From NCBI GenBank assembly GCA_949288455.1, contig CASEKF010000066.1, positions 1 to 61,052 on the forward strand: a stretch of DNA of 61,052 nucleotides, given 5' to 3'. Origin of the DNA: an uncultured bacterium (GTDB lineage Bacteria; Vulcanimicrobiota; CADAWZ01). The position numbers and the translations under genes are program-made. How positions within the stretch are numbered: position 1 is the stretch's first letter; each line of letters begins with the position of its first letter. This document shows positions 1-8,436 of this stretch, piece after piece. Below the pieces are notes generated by a model, which was given only the letters and a program-made list of their open reading frames with translations, was not told the DNA's origin and searched no databases.

Positions 1-1
1 C

Positions 2-823
2 GCGAAAACAGCCGCCGTAAGCGCAAATAGAATTTCGGCCGTTTTCGTAGGGGATACAAATAAAATTGAATTGGGAATAACATCTGGCGGCATGTCTTTT
101 CAAAATATTGAAATAGTTGAAGCCGAAGGATTTGAAGCCGCTTCTAAAAAAGCTGTAGAGCTTGTTAAAAACGGCGACGCCCATCTTTTAATGAAAGGCA
201 CCGTTCACACCGATCAGATCTTGAGGGCCGTTTTAGATAAAACTGAGGGACTGCGCTCGGGATCTCTGTTAAGTCATGCTCTGGTGTTTGAGCATTCGCT
301 AGTTCCAAAATCTATGATATTGACCGACGCGGCTATGAATATTTCGCCTGATTTGAGTCAAAAAGTTCAAATTCTTAAAAACGCCGCTTATTTAATGCAG
401 ATTATTTTCGACCGTTCCGTTTCTAAAGCCGCTATTCTTGCCGCAGTGGAAAGCGTTAATCCAAAAATGCAGGCTACTCTTGACGCGGCTTATATTAGCA
501 AAATGTCTCAAAGAGGGCAAATTCCCAACGTAATTGCCGACGGCCCTCTAGCTTTAGACAACGCTATGATTAAGGAGGCTGCCGAATTAAAAGGAATTTC
601 TTCTCCCGTTGCCGGAGATCCCGATATTTTATTAGTTCCGGATATAGAATGCGGCAATATTTTTTATAAAGCTTTGACTATTTTATCCGGAATACAAGCC
701 GCAGGTATTATTTTAGGAGCTAAAGCTCCGGTGATTTTGACTTCGAGAGCCGACAAAATGCAAACTAAATTAAATTCTATAGCTCTGGGAGCTGTCGCCG
801 CTATTAAAGGATATGGAAAATAA
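2..823 (+). CDS. ptb: Phosphate butyryltransferase (5' end outside the window)
   Basis: This is an acyltransferase of the phosphate acetyl/butyryltransferase fold. It converts an acyl-CoA such as butyryl-CoA and phosphate into the acyl phosphate used for ATP formation in fermentation. The frame is open to the left edge, so the N-terminal part is missing; a TTG at 71 is not the real start because family-like sequence (AVFVGDTNKIELG) precedes it. Typical Ptb stretches are LLMKGTVHTDQILRAVLD, LTDAAMNISPDL, AAVESVNPKMQATLDAA and DGPLALDNAM, and the C-terminal VILTSRADK region is present. The length from the first visible residue (273 aa) fits nearly all of a family member of about 300 aa. No butyrate kinase gene follows; it may lie upstream. 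Butyryl specificity over other acyl groups is inferred from overall similarity. Confidence 0.9.
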   Translation, partial: AKTAAVSANRISAVFVGDTNKIELGITSGGMSFQNIEIVEAEGFEAASKKAVELVKNGDAHLLMKGTVHTDQILRAVLDKTEGLRSGSLLSHALVFEHSLVPKSMILTDAAMNISPDLSQKVQILKNAAYLMQIIFDRSVSKAAILAAVESVNPKMQATLDAAYISKMSQRGQIPNVIADGPLALDNAMIKEAAELKGISSPVAGDPDILLVPDIECGNIFYKALTILSGIQAAGIILGAKAPVILTSRADKMQTKLNSIALGAVAAIKGYGK

Positions 824-859
824 AGTTTTTATTTACGCTTAAAATTGAGGATTCAAGAT

Positions 860-1924
860 ATGAATTCGATAGTTTATATTAAGGGAATAGAAAAAGACGG
901 TTATGGAGCCGTGAGCGCAATCGTTTGCGATAATTGGGGAAGAGTTTTAAGGAAAAATTCTCTTTTTATCGGAGAGACCACGCCTCTTAAAGCCGATTTT
1001 ACCGCTTTGCTTTCCGGAGTAGAGGCAGCCGTTGAGGCCGGAGCTTCGTCAGTAAAGATTTTTACCGATAACGAAAGTCTTATCAGGTATATGGCCGGAA
1101 CTTTAAAGATTCTGGATAGGGACGCCGCCGAACTTGCGGAAGATATTCGTTCTGTCTCAGAAGGTCTTTCTTATGAATTTACTTACATTCATGCCTCTAG
1201 AAATAAGGACGCGGAGCGTTTGGCTTTGTCCGCTTTGGAAGAGGGAATGAAAACTGAGAAAAGAGAGACAAAGAAAACGCGGAAAGATGCCGCTTCTTCT
1301 GCCGTTAAGGAAACGCATATAGCTTCTGCGTCAAACAAAACGGAGCCTAAGAAACGCAATAAACGGGAGGCTTCAAGACAAGCTGCGGTCGCAGCTTTTA
1401 GGCGAGCTATGCTTTTTGACGATATAGCCGCTCCTAAGAAGCAGGACGTAGCTACTTTCCCATGTCGCGCTATTGGCGATTCTATTCCGGAAGAAAGAGA
1501 AGAACGTCAAATCTCGGCTGGAGGAATAGTTTATAAACGAGATGGAGGCAAAATTTTAGTTTGTATTATAAGTAAGAAAAAAGGTAAAATTTGGGCTTTG
1601 CCGAAGGGAAGGGTTCTTCCCGGAGAAGATTTGGAAGATACGGCTAGGAGAGAGATTGCCGAAGAGACCGGGCATCTTACTCACGTAGAAGACATATTGG
1701 ACGAGATTAGCTATTATTTTTACGTTAAAGAAGAAAGCGTATTATATCATAAGACGGTGTATTTTTTTCTTATGCCTTTGTTAGAAGAAGATTTTTGTCA
1801 GCCTGACGGAGAAGCCGATTCGATTATTTGGCTAACTCCCGGAGAAGCGTATCGAAGATTATCTTATTTAAGCGAAAAAGAAGTTATGAGAAAAGCTCAA
1901 AAGATATTTAATATATCGAAATAG
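860..1924 (+). CDS. NUDIX hydrolase fused to a degenerate RNase H-like domain
   Basis: This is a two-domain protein of 354 aa. Residues 1 to about 125 have the look of an RNase HI/reverse-transcriptase-associated fold, including FTDNESLIRYMAG and HASRNKDAERLALSAL. The acidic active-site residues are mostly replaced: the first Asp position reads YIKG, the AEY Glu is ADF, and the last Asp is Glu. A Lys/Arg-rich linker follows. From about residue 215 there is a complete NUDIX domain, with a box that fits Gx5Ex7REUxEExGU (GRVLPGED then REIAEETGH). It probably hydrolyses a nucleoside diphosphate-linked substrate, but the substrate cannot be read. I chose the ATG at 860 because GAGG at 847-850 sits nine bases before it; the in-frame TTG at 845 lacks a site. 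An AT-rich hairpin follows the stop. Confidence 0.8.
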   Translation: MNSIVYIKGIEKDGYGAVSAIVCDNWGRVLRKNSLFIGETTPLKADFTALLSGVEAAVEAGASSVKIFTDNESLIRYMAGTLKILDRDAAELAEDIRSVSEGLSYEFTYIHASRNKDAERLALSALEEGMKTEKRETKKTRKDAASSAVKETHIASASNKTEPKKRNKREASRQAAVAAFRRAMLFDDIAAPKKQDVATFPCRAIGDSIPEEREERQISAGGIVYKRDGGKILVCIISKKKGKIWALPKGRVLPGEDLEDTARREIAEETGHLTHVEDILDEISYYFYVKEESVLYHKTVYFFLMPLLEEDFCQPDGEADSIIWLTPGEAYRRLSYLSEKEVMRKAQKIFNISK

Positions 1925-1947
1925 ATATTCTATTATCGTATCTATTT
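1919..1947 (+). terminator. AT-rich hairpin after the NUDIX gene
   Basis: A perfect 9-bp inverted repeat (AAATAGATA / TATCTATTT) with an 11-base loop overlaps the NUDIX stop codon. The T-run is only the end of the stem, so termination would be weak. Confidence 0.35.
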
Positions 1948-1996
1948 TAAATAAAATAAACTTATAGGACTATATTTTTCGATAGGAGGCAATCAG

Positions 1997-2587
1997 GTGA
2001 AATACTTATTGATTATCGTATCTTTTTTTCTTATGGTTACTTGCGTTCAAGCCGAGATAGACTATAATTTGACTAACGCCGCTAATAGAGGAGACGCCGA
2101 AGCTCAAAACGCTTTAGGCGATTGTTATAGAAAAGGAGAAGGAACTTCTCAAGATTACAACGAGGCTTTTAAGTGGTATAAAAAAGCTGCGGATCAAGGG
2201 CATGCAATAGGACAAAATAACGCCGCCACTTGCTATATGTACGGTTATGGAACCGATCAGGATCCCGTTAGGGGGTTTAATTGGTATACTAAGTCTGCTT
2301 GGAACGGTTGCGGGCTTGCCTGGGCTAACATCGGGAATTGTTATTTTTACGGGATCGGAGTAAAAGCGGATCATAACGAAGCTATAAAAAATTATACTAA
2401 GGCCGCTAAAATGGACAATCCTAAAGGAGAATTCAATCTTGGAAATTGTTATTTGTACGGGGTTGGGACTATTACCGTAAATAAAGAAGAAGCTAACAAG
2501 TGGTACATGAAGGCGAAAGCTCATAAGTATGTTTTAAACGAGGGAAATTTTGGGCTTTTTGATTTTGCCGAAGAATATAATATTTAA
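1997..2587 (+). CDS. Secreted Sel1-repeat protein
   Basis: This 196-aa protein starts with a Sec signal peptide (MKYLLIIVSFFLMVTCVQA, probable cleavage after QA). It is then built almost entirely of Sel1-like repeats, a TPR-related fold. Four repeats are visible, each with the signature A..G...A...LG.CY..G.G: LGDCYRKGEGT, AATCYMYGYGT, IGNCYFYGIGV and LGNCYLYGVGT. Sel1 proteins act as scaffolds or adaptors in protein complexes; outside the cytoplasm the partner is unknown. The GTG start at 1997 is supported by AGGAGG at 1984-1989, seven bases upstream. The gene seems monocistronic, since a hairpin precedes it and a strong terminator follows at 2611-2643. Confidence 0.85.
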   Translation: MKYLLIIVSFFLMVTCVQAEIDYNLTNAANRGDAEAQNALGDCYRKGEGTSQDYNEAFKWYKKAADQGHAIGQNNAATCYMYGYGTDQDPVRGFNWYTKSAWNGCGLAWANIGNCYFYGIGVKADHNEAIKNYTKAAKMDNPKGEFNLGNCYLYGVGTITVNKEEANKWYMKAKAHKYVLNEGNFGLFDFAEEYNI

Positions 2588-2610
2588 GAGTTTAATCTTA
2601 TTTTTGGTGG

Positions 2611-2643
2611 AAAAAGAACGAAAAAACAACGTTCTTTTTTTTT
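2611..2643 (+). terminator. Rho-independent terminator of the Sel1 gene
   Basis: A perfect 9-bp stem (AAAAGAACG / CGTTCTTTT) with a 9-base A-rich loop is followed by a T-run, 24 bases after the Sel1 stop codon. Confidence 0.8.
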
Positions 2644-2855
2644 ATTACTTAAAAAAAAAATATATGGCGGCAGTAAAATGATACTGTTTGGTATTTTTTG
2701 ATACTTTTTGGTATCTTGTTTTTTTCCCCCTTCATGTTATTATTATATTAGAAAATATGTATCTTCTTTTTTTAGAAAGCTCTTTTCGTTTAGGGGTTCT
2801 CCTCTTGTTTTAGTTGCGGAAAGAGTTTTTTATTTTTTTATAGTTGGTTTTTTTT
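2644..2855. other. Gap with repeated GATACT-TTTGGTAT motifs
   Basis: About 210 bases without a supported gene. Near 2679-2715 the sequence repeats a short dyad twice: ATGATACTGTTTGGTAT and then TGATACTTTTTGGTATC. These could be operator half-sites of the small mobile-element genes that follow, or a leftover of element DNA. A long T-rich stretch follows. No promoter could be assigned with confidence. Confidence 0.35.
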
Positions 2856-3074
2856 ATGGATAACTTGCTTCCTTTCAAGGAGATTGCTGAAGACTTAATC
2901 ACAAAACCTGAAGGACGCCCTACTTTAGCAAAAACAGACGACAAACGCCCAGAATATTTTCCGAACGGCTCAGCCGAAAAAGATTTTCAAGGTATTGATC
3001 CGCAGGCGTTTGTTTTGACGGGAACAAAAAGCAACGGAAAAAGCACCTATTTAAAATCAGCTTTAATTTTTTGA
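2856..3074 (+). pseudogene. P-loop protein fragment, mobile-element remnant
   Basis: This is a 72-codon frame starting at an ATG at 2856. Near its end it has the Walker A-like sequence GTKSNGKST followed by YLKSALIF, and then a TGA stop. A P-loop at the very end of a protein is not a complete NTPase, so this looks like the front of a truncated gene. If the TGA is ignored, the frame continues 17 codons to a TGA at 3126-3128 that overlaps the next start codon as ATGA, as if the original gene had ended there. The host uses TGA as a normal stop, so I read this as decay, not recoding. I see no ribosome binding site. The family is not recognised. Confidence 0.45.
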
Positions 3075-3124
3075 GCAATTGAAGAGGGAGAAAAAGCGAC
3101 AAAGGAAGGAGGCGAGGAAAAAAA

Positions 3125-3298
3125 ATGATCAAGACTAAACGAAAAAACGCAGTTTTGGAAGTCGCTAAGAAAATGAATTGTTCTTTTCAGTGCGCCAGAA
3201 TCGCTATTCAGCAAAAAAAAATACCGAACGTATTTTTCACGGAGAACAAAATCGGAAAATCATATTGGCTATGGATAGAGAAAGGAGATTCGGAATGA
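3125..3298 (+). CDS. Small HTH DNA-binding protein, excisionase-like
   Basis: A 57-aa protein that is short and basic at its N-terminus. The stretch VLEVAKKMNCSFQCARIAIQ followed by KIPNVFF and SYWLWI resembles the winged-helix proteins of about 60 aa found in Gram-positive phages and conjugative elements, which are related to Xis/MerR-type binders. It is preceded by a purine-rich stretch with AAGGAGG about 14 bases before the ATG, so translation is plausible. It overlaps the read-through end of the upstream P-loop fragment by ATGA. The arrangement suggests the last surviving part of an integrated element. The role in excision or regulation is inferred from size and motif only. Confidence 0.55.
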   Translation: MIKTKRKNAVLEVAKKMNCSFQCARIAIQQKKIPNVFFTENKIGKSYWLWIEKGDSE

Positions 3299-3324
3299 AG
3301 CAGGTTTTGGACAAAAATAAAAAA

Positions 3325-3356
3325 AGTTTTTTCTTTGCGGCAACAAAGAAAAAACT
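3325..3356 (-). terminator. Minus-strand terminator downstream of uppP
   Basis: A perfect 13-bp inverted repeat (AGTTTTTTCTTTG / CAAAGAAAAAACT) has a 6-base loop. Read on the minus strand, the stem is followed by a T-rich run (TTTTTATTTTTG). It lies about 75 bases past the uppP stop and probably ends that transcript. It also falls inside a 31-codon plus-strand frame at 3295-3390, which I therefore do not call as a gene. Confidence 0.65.
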
Positions 3357-3429
3357 AAAAGGAAAAGCAAAAAATTTTAACTGTTTTTAGCTTTACTTAT
3401 CTTAACGGAATACTCATATTTATGTTATT

Positions 3430-4272
3430 TTACTTAAGATTTCCGGTAAAAAACATGCCTAATATTATAAGACCTAAGACGATTCTATAATACATAAAAA
3501 TTTTAAAACTATCCGTTTTGATGAAATTTAAAAGAAAACGTATTACAAAATATCCGCTTACGCTCGCAGCTATGATTCCGGTAAGAAATAAGGGCATAGA
3601 CGAGATAGCTTCAGGCGATTTTAGAAACATTTTTACGGCCGAATATAACGCCGCTCCTCCTATAATAGGCATTGATATAAGGAAGGAAAAATTAGCCGCT
3701 TGTTCTTTTTTCATACCTAAAAACATGGAAGCCGTCATTGTTATGCCGGATCTGGAGACTCCCGGAATAAGGGCTATAGCTTGAGCGGTTCCTATAATTA
3801 ACGCTTCTTTAACGCTTACTTTTGACGAACTGGGTCTGTCTTCCGTTTGTAGATTAGCCGAATGCGTTTCGGCCGAGCATAGCAGAATGCCGAAGATGAT
3901 AAGACAGCATGCGGCTATTGCCGGGCTTGACAATATTTTTTCTATTGCTTCTTCAAAAAAAACTCCGGCTAAGCCTCCCGGTATGACGGTTAACAGAATA
4001 AGCCATGGAAGCTTTAATTTTTCGTCAGTTTTGATTTTGCTCCAATTAAGCAGGCCGTCTTTTAGATTGGTTAAAAGTTGGACTACTTCTGTTCTGTAAT
4101 AGATTATCAGAGAAACGAAAGTTCCTAAGTGAAGCGCGACGTCGAAATATTTTCCGAAATAAGTCCATTTGGTAAGAGCCGGTATAAGCATTAAGTGCCC
4201 TGAAGAGCTTATAGGAAGAAATTCTGTAAGACCTTGGATTATTCCAAGGATCACAGCTTGAATATATTCCAT
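3430..4272 (-). CDS. uppP: Undecaprenyl-diphosphatase UppP/BacA
   Basis: This integral membrane phosphatase removes one phosphate from undecaprenyl diphosphate, recycling the lipid carrier for peptidoglycan and other cell-wall polymers; high activity gives bacitracin resistance. Both family signatures are present: GLTEFLPISSSGHLML near the N-terminus, with the catalytic Glu and the Ser-rich loop, and LIPGVSRSGIT around residues 170-180, the phosphate-binding PGxSRSG motif. At 280 aa with multiple hydrophobic helices it has the usual length. The start is the ATG whose complement ends at 4272. It lies downstream of and in the same direction as the amidase gene, with a 70-base gap, so co-transcription as a cell-wall pair is likely. 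The terminator at 3325-3356 ends the unit. Confidence 0.95.
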   Translation of the reverse strand: MEYIQAVILGIIQGLTEFLPISSSGHLMLIPALTKWTYFGKYFDVALHLGTFVSLIIYYRTEVVQLLTNLKDGLLNWSKIKTDEKLKLPWLILLTVIPGGLAGVFFEEAIEKILSSPAIAACCLIIFGILLCSAETHSANLQTEDRPSSSKVSVKEALIIGTAQAIALIPGVSRSGITMTASMFLGMKKEQAANFSFLISMPIIGGAALYSAVKMFLKSPEAISSMPLFLTGIIAASVSGYFVIRFLLNFIKTDSFKIFMYYRIVLGLIILGMFFTGNLK

Positions 4273-4342
4273 TTTTTTTAATCCCCATAAATTTTCAAAT
4301 TTGTAGAATTTTTTAATTTAAAGTTTTTAATTATTATTCCTT

Positions 4343-6178
4343 TTATTTTTTAAAATATTTTTCGATTCCGTCCGCTATGGCGGTCGCTATCTTAGTTTGC
4401 CCGTAAGACGAATTAAGGTATTTTAAATCTGAAGAGTTGGTTATAAAGCCTGATTCTATAAGTATAGCCGGCATCGAAGTTTTTCTCAGAATATAAAAAT
4501 TATTAGACGAAAGTTTTCTATTTGTCGTAGGAAGTTTTTTTACTAATTCTTGATGAACATATGTTCCAAGCAATTTATCGGATTTTTTATACCAATGCGT
4601 AGATACGCCTTTTATATGAGAGCTGGCCGAAGCGTTGCAGTGTATCGAGACGAATATGTCGGCTTTCATATTCTCGGCGAACGTCACCCTGGAATGCAGT
4701 TCTTCCGTATCGCTGGAGCCGTAATAACTTACGTCTCTGTCTGTAGTCCTTGTCATAACTACGTTCCATCCTCTTTTAGTCAAAATTTCAGACGTTTTTT
4801 TAGCGATTTGCAGCGTTAAATTTTTCTCTTTTAGGCCGTAAGTATTATTGATGGCTCCGGGATCGTATCCTCCATGTCCCGGATCTATGCATATAACTTT
4901 TTTGCCGGTAGGGTATGAAGTCGCTCCCGTCGTATCCATCTGAGAATTTTGCATTGAAACTGTTTTTGAAGTTACGGCCGCCGTTATTTTATTTTTTGAA
5001 GACGTTATTTTACATTCGTAATTTTTCTTTAACTCGATTACCACTCTAGTTATTGGAGAAGGTTTTAATTGATTTTGCGCGACTTTTATTTCGGATATAA
5101 GGCTTGTGTTGGGTTTTAACGTAAATTTTTTGCCTGCAAGCTGAGATTTATGAATGTCAATCACTACTCTATTGTCCGGATGCGAATATCTATGAGTTTC
5201 ATAAGTTACGCTTCCGCTTACGTCTATGTTTATTTCATATTTGGAGTTATTTCCTTTCCCTTTTACTCCGGTCACTTTTTGAGCGGTGAAGCTGAAGCCT
5301 ATAGGATCGGATAGTTTAGTGGTCATACCGATCAGATATTCTCTTTTTTTTGACGGTTTTAAAATTTGCGCGTCGGTATTGGCCGTTATAGGTATGACTA
5401 CTCTTACTGTGCCCGGATAGTTTTGATTTTGGCCATAAGTTATAGTTCCGACGTTATTATCTTTGATTTCTCGTTTTTTTAAAGCCGTTTGTTCTTTTGA
5501 AAGAGATATATGACGGAGATCGACGGCGTATCTGTCTGGATTTTTCAACATTAAGGGTTCCGCTTTAAACGGGCAGGAACATTCTATGGCAACTAAAAGT
5601 TGTTTTTTATTTTTAACGTTTCTGGTCGTCGTCACGGTTCTAAAAATACCGTCGAAAAATAATTTGGAATCTTTTCCTTTAGTTATCGCGCAATCGACTA
5701 TAAGCGGAAGATGTTTGATGTGTACGAAATATTTTCCTTTTGTGAAAAAGGGGGGAGGAGACAGAGTTTGTTCTCTCTTCCAGGCTTTCAATGTTTTTCC
5801 ATTTATTTCTCTAACCCCAAGACTCGTTTCTATTACGGCTTTCTTTTCTTTTTCATATAACGTTACTTCTGCGCCTAGAGATTTTAATACGGATAAGGTA
5901 TTTGGATCCGTAAGAGAAATATACTTATCGTTATATTTCGTCTGGGTGTAAACTGATATTTTTTTTTCGCCTTCCCATGTGACAGCAGAGACTGTCTCTT
6001 CTTTAATTTTAAAAAGCGAATATAATTTTTCTTTCGTTATTTCGTTTATCTTTGAAGATAAAGTTTTATCTTTAGCGTCGTTATTCGAATCGGCAAAACA
6101 AGGCGAAAAAGGAATTATTGACGACAATGCCAATATTATAAAATAAAAGGTTAAGTGTAAGAAGTTTCTTTTTTTCAT
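4343..6178 (-). CDS. N-acetylmuramoyl-L-alanine amidase, AmiC type, with AMIN domains
   Basis: A secreted zinc amidase that cuts the amide bond between MurNAc and L-Ala of peptidoglycan. Domain order in the 611 aa is: signal peptide (about 1-29, ending CFA), a copper-amine-oxidase-N-like region (about 50-150), two AMIN-like beta domains (about 165-285 and 320-395), a short linker, and an Amidase_3 domain (about 430-611). The zinc ligands and catalytic residues are visible: VICIDPGHGGYDPGA, the Glu in LKEKNLTL, VSIHCN, and AILIESGFITN. AMIN domains usually bind peptidoglycan or position the enzyme at the septum. It is followed on the same strand by uppP. The start is the ATG before KKRNFLHLTFYF. 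Confidence 0.93.
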   Translation of the reverse strand: MKKRNFLHLTFYFIILALSSIIPFSPCFADSNNDAKDKTLSSKINEITKEKLYSLFKIKEETVSAVTWEGEKKISVYTQTKYNDKYISLTDPNTLSVLKSLGAEVTLYEKEKKAVIETSLGVREINGKTLKAWKREQTLSPPPFFTKGKYFVHIKHLPLIVDCAITKGKDSKLFFDGIFRTVTTTRNVKNKKQLLVAIECSCPFKAEPLMLKNPDRYAVDLRHISLSKEQTALKKREIKDNNVGTITYGQNQNYPGTVRVVIPITANTDAQILKPSKKREYLIGMTTKLSDPIGFSFTAQKVTGVKGKGNNSKYEINIDVSGSVTYETHRYSHPDNRVVIDIHKSQLAGKKFTLKPNTSLISEIKVAQNQLKPSPITRVVIELKKNYECKITSSKNKITAAVTSKTVSMQNSQMDTTGATSYPTGKKVICIDPGHGGYDPGAINNTYGLKEKNLTLQIAKKTSEILTKRGWNVVMTRTTDRDVSYYGSSDTEELHSRVTFAENMKADIFVSIHCNASASSHIKGVSTHWYKKSDKLLGTYVHQELVKKLPTTNRKLSSNNFYILRKTSMPAILIESGFITNSSDLKYLNSSYGQTKIATAIADGIEKYFKK

Positions 6179-6352
6179 GCTTTAAACTTTTTATCGTATT
6201 TTATATATACTTGTTATTTTAGACGTGTTGATATTATTCCTTTTATGCTTTATTAGCCCTTCAATATAGCGGTCAAATTGCCGAGTATATCGGTTCGGAG
6301 TTTCGTTTATTATTTTCGGATGTTTGTATATGAGAGTAAGGAGCGTACTTTT

Positions 6353-7471
6353 TTGAATATTCTTCTTTTAAGCGACAATCCTCCGCCTTTAGGAGGAGCG
6401 GAATATCATATGGAGCTGTTAAAAATCTTATTTGAGAAAAAAGGTCATAAAGTTGACTTTTTTTTCTTCAACGATTACGCGAAGAACTCGAAAAAAAATG
6501 CGGCGAAGGAATTAGAAAAGGCTCTTGTTAAGAAAAAGTTCGATATAGCGCATATTCATGCTATAGAATATTATTTCTCAGACGCAATAAAGGTTCTGTC
6601 AGATAAAAATATTCCTATTTTTCAGACGCTTCATGATTATAGGTATATATGCCCTACGGGTTCTTGTTTTAGAAACGATAAAACATGTCTCGAATGTGTC
6701 TCGGGGCAATTTTACCATGCGGCTTTTAACGGTTGTTACAGCTTTTTGGGGGCTATGAAGCGTTTTTTGTGCGAAACGGCGTTAAAGCGCGACGTTTTGC
6801 ATATTTCTAAGATTACAAAGTTTATTTCTCCAAGCTTATTTTTAAAAAAACGCTTTGAATCTTCTTGTTTTAAAGGCGAGATAGAGCATATTTATAATTT
6901 TTTAAATTTAGAGGATTATAAAGTTAATTATCCAGTTGATAGAGAGAATCCTTATATTCTTTTTATCGGGCGTCTTATGCCTAATAAAGGCGTTCGTTCT
7001 CTTTACGAAGCCGTAAAGGGTACGGGAATTACTTTAAGGATTGCCGGGAAAGGGCCAATGGAAGATTTTTTGAAGGAGAGGATAAAAACTGATAAAGGAG
7101 CCGATAAAATCTTTCTTGAAGGTTTTAAAAAGCGCGACGATTTAATTCGTTTAACGGCGGGAGCCAAGCTGACGGTAGTTCCTTCGGAATGGATGGAAGT
7201 TCTTGGTTTTGTCGTTCTGGAATCGTTTGCTTTGGGGAGGCCGGTTATCGGAAGCAGAATTGGGGGGATTCCGGAGCTTTTGAGCGAGGACAGGGGAGTT
7301 TTGTTTGAACCGGGAAATATTGAGGAGCTGAGGGAAAAACTGATCGCTCTTTTTTATGACGACGATATGTTGGAACAAATGGGAATAAACGGTCGTAAAT
7401 TCGTTTTTGAAAATATGAATGAAGAAATATATTATGATAAAATTATGAAGCTTTATAATTCTAAGATTTAA
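6353..7471 (+). CDS. Glycosyltransferase family 4
   Basis: A GT-B fold glycosyltransferase of 372 aa that transfers a sugar from an activated donor to a cell-surface acceptor. The N-terminal Rossmann half has the GGAEYHMELLKILFEKKGHKV acceptor-side signature and a Cys-rich stretch (CPTGSCF, CLECVSGQFY) seen in some GT4 enzymes. The C-terminal donor half has FIGRLMPNKGVRSL, VPSEWMEVLGFVVLESFALG (the EX7E-type motif) and IGGIPELL. The start is TTG at 6353: AAGGAG at 6338-6343 sits nine bases before it, and the resulting N-terminus MNILLLSDN is typical. The in-frame upstream codons at 6278 and 6320 lack such a site. The acceptor is unknown, and no other polysaccharide genes are adjacent. Confidence 0.85.
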   Translation: MNILLLSDNPPPLGGAEYHMELLKILFEKKGHKVDFFFFNDYAKNSKKNAAKELEKALVKKKFDIAHIHAIEYYFSDAIKVLSDKNIPIFQTLHDYRYICPTGSCFRNDKTCLECVSGQFYHAAFNGCYSFLGAMKRFLCETALKRDVLHISKITKFISPSLFLKKRFESSCFKGEIEHIYNFLNLEDYKVNYPVDRENPYILFIGRLMPNKGVRSLYEAVKGTGITLRIAGKGPMEDFLKERIKTDKGADKIFLEGFKKRDDLIRLTAGAKLTVVPSEWMEVLGFVVLESFALGRPVIGSRIGGIPELLSEDRGVLFEPGNIEELREKLIALFYDDDMLEQMGINGRKFVFENMNEEIYYDKIMKLYNSKI

Positions 7472-7480
7472 CTTGTAAAA

Positions 7481-8416
7481 ATGATATCTACCGACTATTT
7501 AAAACGAAAAGCGTTGGAGCTTCAAATTCCTAATACTAGAGTAGCGAGCGCTTTCCCGCTTTCTTTTGAGCGGGCAATCCCCGATTTTTTTAAAAGGGTC
7601 GAGCCTAAATCCGTTATAGTTTCTTTGCAAAATTATCCTTCGGAGCCTTTGCTTCCGTCAGATCCTTTGTACGGCGCAATAGCTCCTTTTGCCAGGAGTA
7701 ATTATTACAGACTTCTTAGAAAAAAACAGGAAAAGCTTATAAAAAGTTTGAAGTTGGAATACGGAGGCTCTTATTACGTTTCTTGTAACGGATCTCTGAG
7801 AGAAAAACCTTTGGCCGTGCGGGCCGGGTTGGGTTCTTATGGTTTTAATCGTATTATTTCCGTTCCCGGTTTCGGCTCTTGGATAGTTTTAGGCGCGATT
7901 GTTTCAGATGTTGAATTCAAGCCTGACGGGCCTTCGGAACAAATTAATTCATTTTGTTTTTCATGCGGTTTATGCGTTGAAAAATGTCCTTCTAAAGCTT
8001 TGCGATCAGATAGTTTTTGCAGGGAAAAGTGTCTGCAGTATCTTTCTCAGATTCCTGAAATAGTCGATGAAGCTTTATCCGTATGGGGGAGTATCTTTTA
8101 CGGCTGTTCGGTATGTCAGAGCGTATGTCCGCTTAATATAGACGTTCAGCCTTTTGAAGAAAGTTCTGTCTTTGGCGGTATTGGAGCGTTTGTTTATCTT
8201 CCCGATATAATTTTTATGACGGACGACGAAATAAAAGAACGTTTTAGAGGCACTCAATTAGCTTTGAGCTGGATATCTCCGGAAGCGCTGATTAAGAACG
8301 CGTTGATAGTTTTATCTCAAAGCGCAGAAGGCAGAGAATTTCTTTATAAATTTATTAAAGCAGGCAGGCTCTCTTTAAGAAATATCGCCGCTCTTTTGTT
8401 AGAGCGCTTTGCATAA
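7481..8416 (+). CDS. QueG-like iron-sulfur protein (epoxyqueuosine reductase family)
   Basis: The protein (311 aa) resembles epoxyqueuosine reductase QueG, a cobalamin- and two-4Fe-4S-dependent enzyme in the last step of queuosine tRNA modification. Visible features are LAVRAGLGSYGFN, FGSWIVLGAIVSD, the first cluster CFSCGLCVEKCPSKAL, then CREKCLQYLSQ, and the second cluster YGCSVCQSVCPLN. It is shorter than full QueG and lacks the C-terminal HEAT repeats. The VDSAP-type segment that carries the catalytic Asp reads SCNGSL here, so activity on epoxyqueuosine is doubtful. It starts nine bases after the glycosyltransferase stop, probably in the same transcript. It could be a QueG paralogue with another substrate. 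Confidence 0.7.
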   Translation: MISTDYLKRKALELQIPNTRVASAFPLSFERAIPDFFKRVEPKSVIVSLQNYPSEPLLPSDPLYGAIAPFARSNYYRLLRKKQEKLIKSLKLEYGGSYYVSCNGSLREKPLAVRAGLGSYGFNRIISVPGFGSWIVLGAIVSDVEFKPDGPSEQINSFCFSCGLCVEKCPSKALRSDSFCREKCLQYLSQIPEIVDEALSVWGSIFYGCSVCQSVCPLNIDVQPFEESSVFGGIGAFVYLPDIIFMTDDEIKERFRGTQLALSWISPEALIKNALIVLSQSAEGREFLYKFIKAGRLSLRNIAALLLERFA

Positions 8417-8436
8417 TAAAATTATAGGGAGGATTT

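Noticed and set aside
3072-3128. Possible TGA recoding that would extend the P-loop frame by 17 codons
   Set aside because: Several host genes in the window (for example those ending at 35693 and 57172) use TGA as a normal stop, so recoding is unlikely; decay is simpler.
3295-3390. 31-codon frame overlapping the HTH gene by ATGA
   Set aside because: It consists largely of the arms of a perfect inverted repeat that works as the uppP terminator on the minus strand.
5586-5951. 121-codon plus-strand frame inside the amidase gene
   Set aside because: Shadow of the amidase propeptide region, without start signals.
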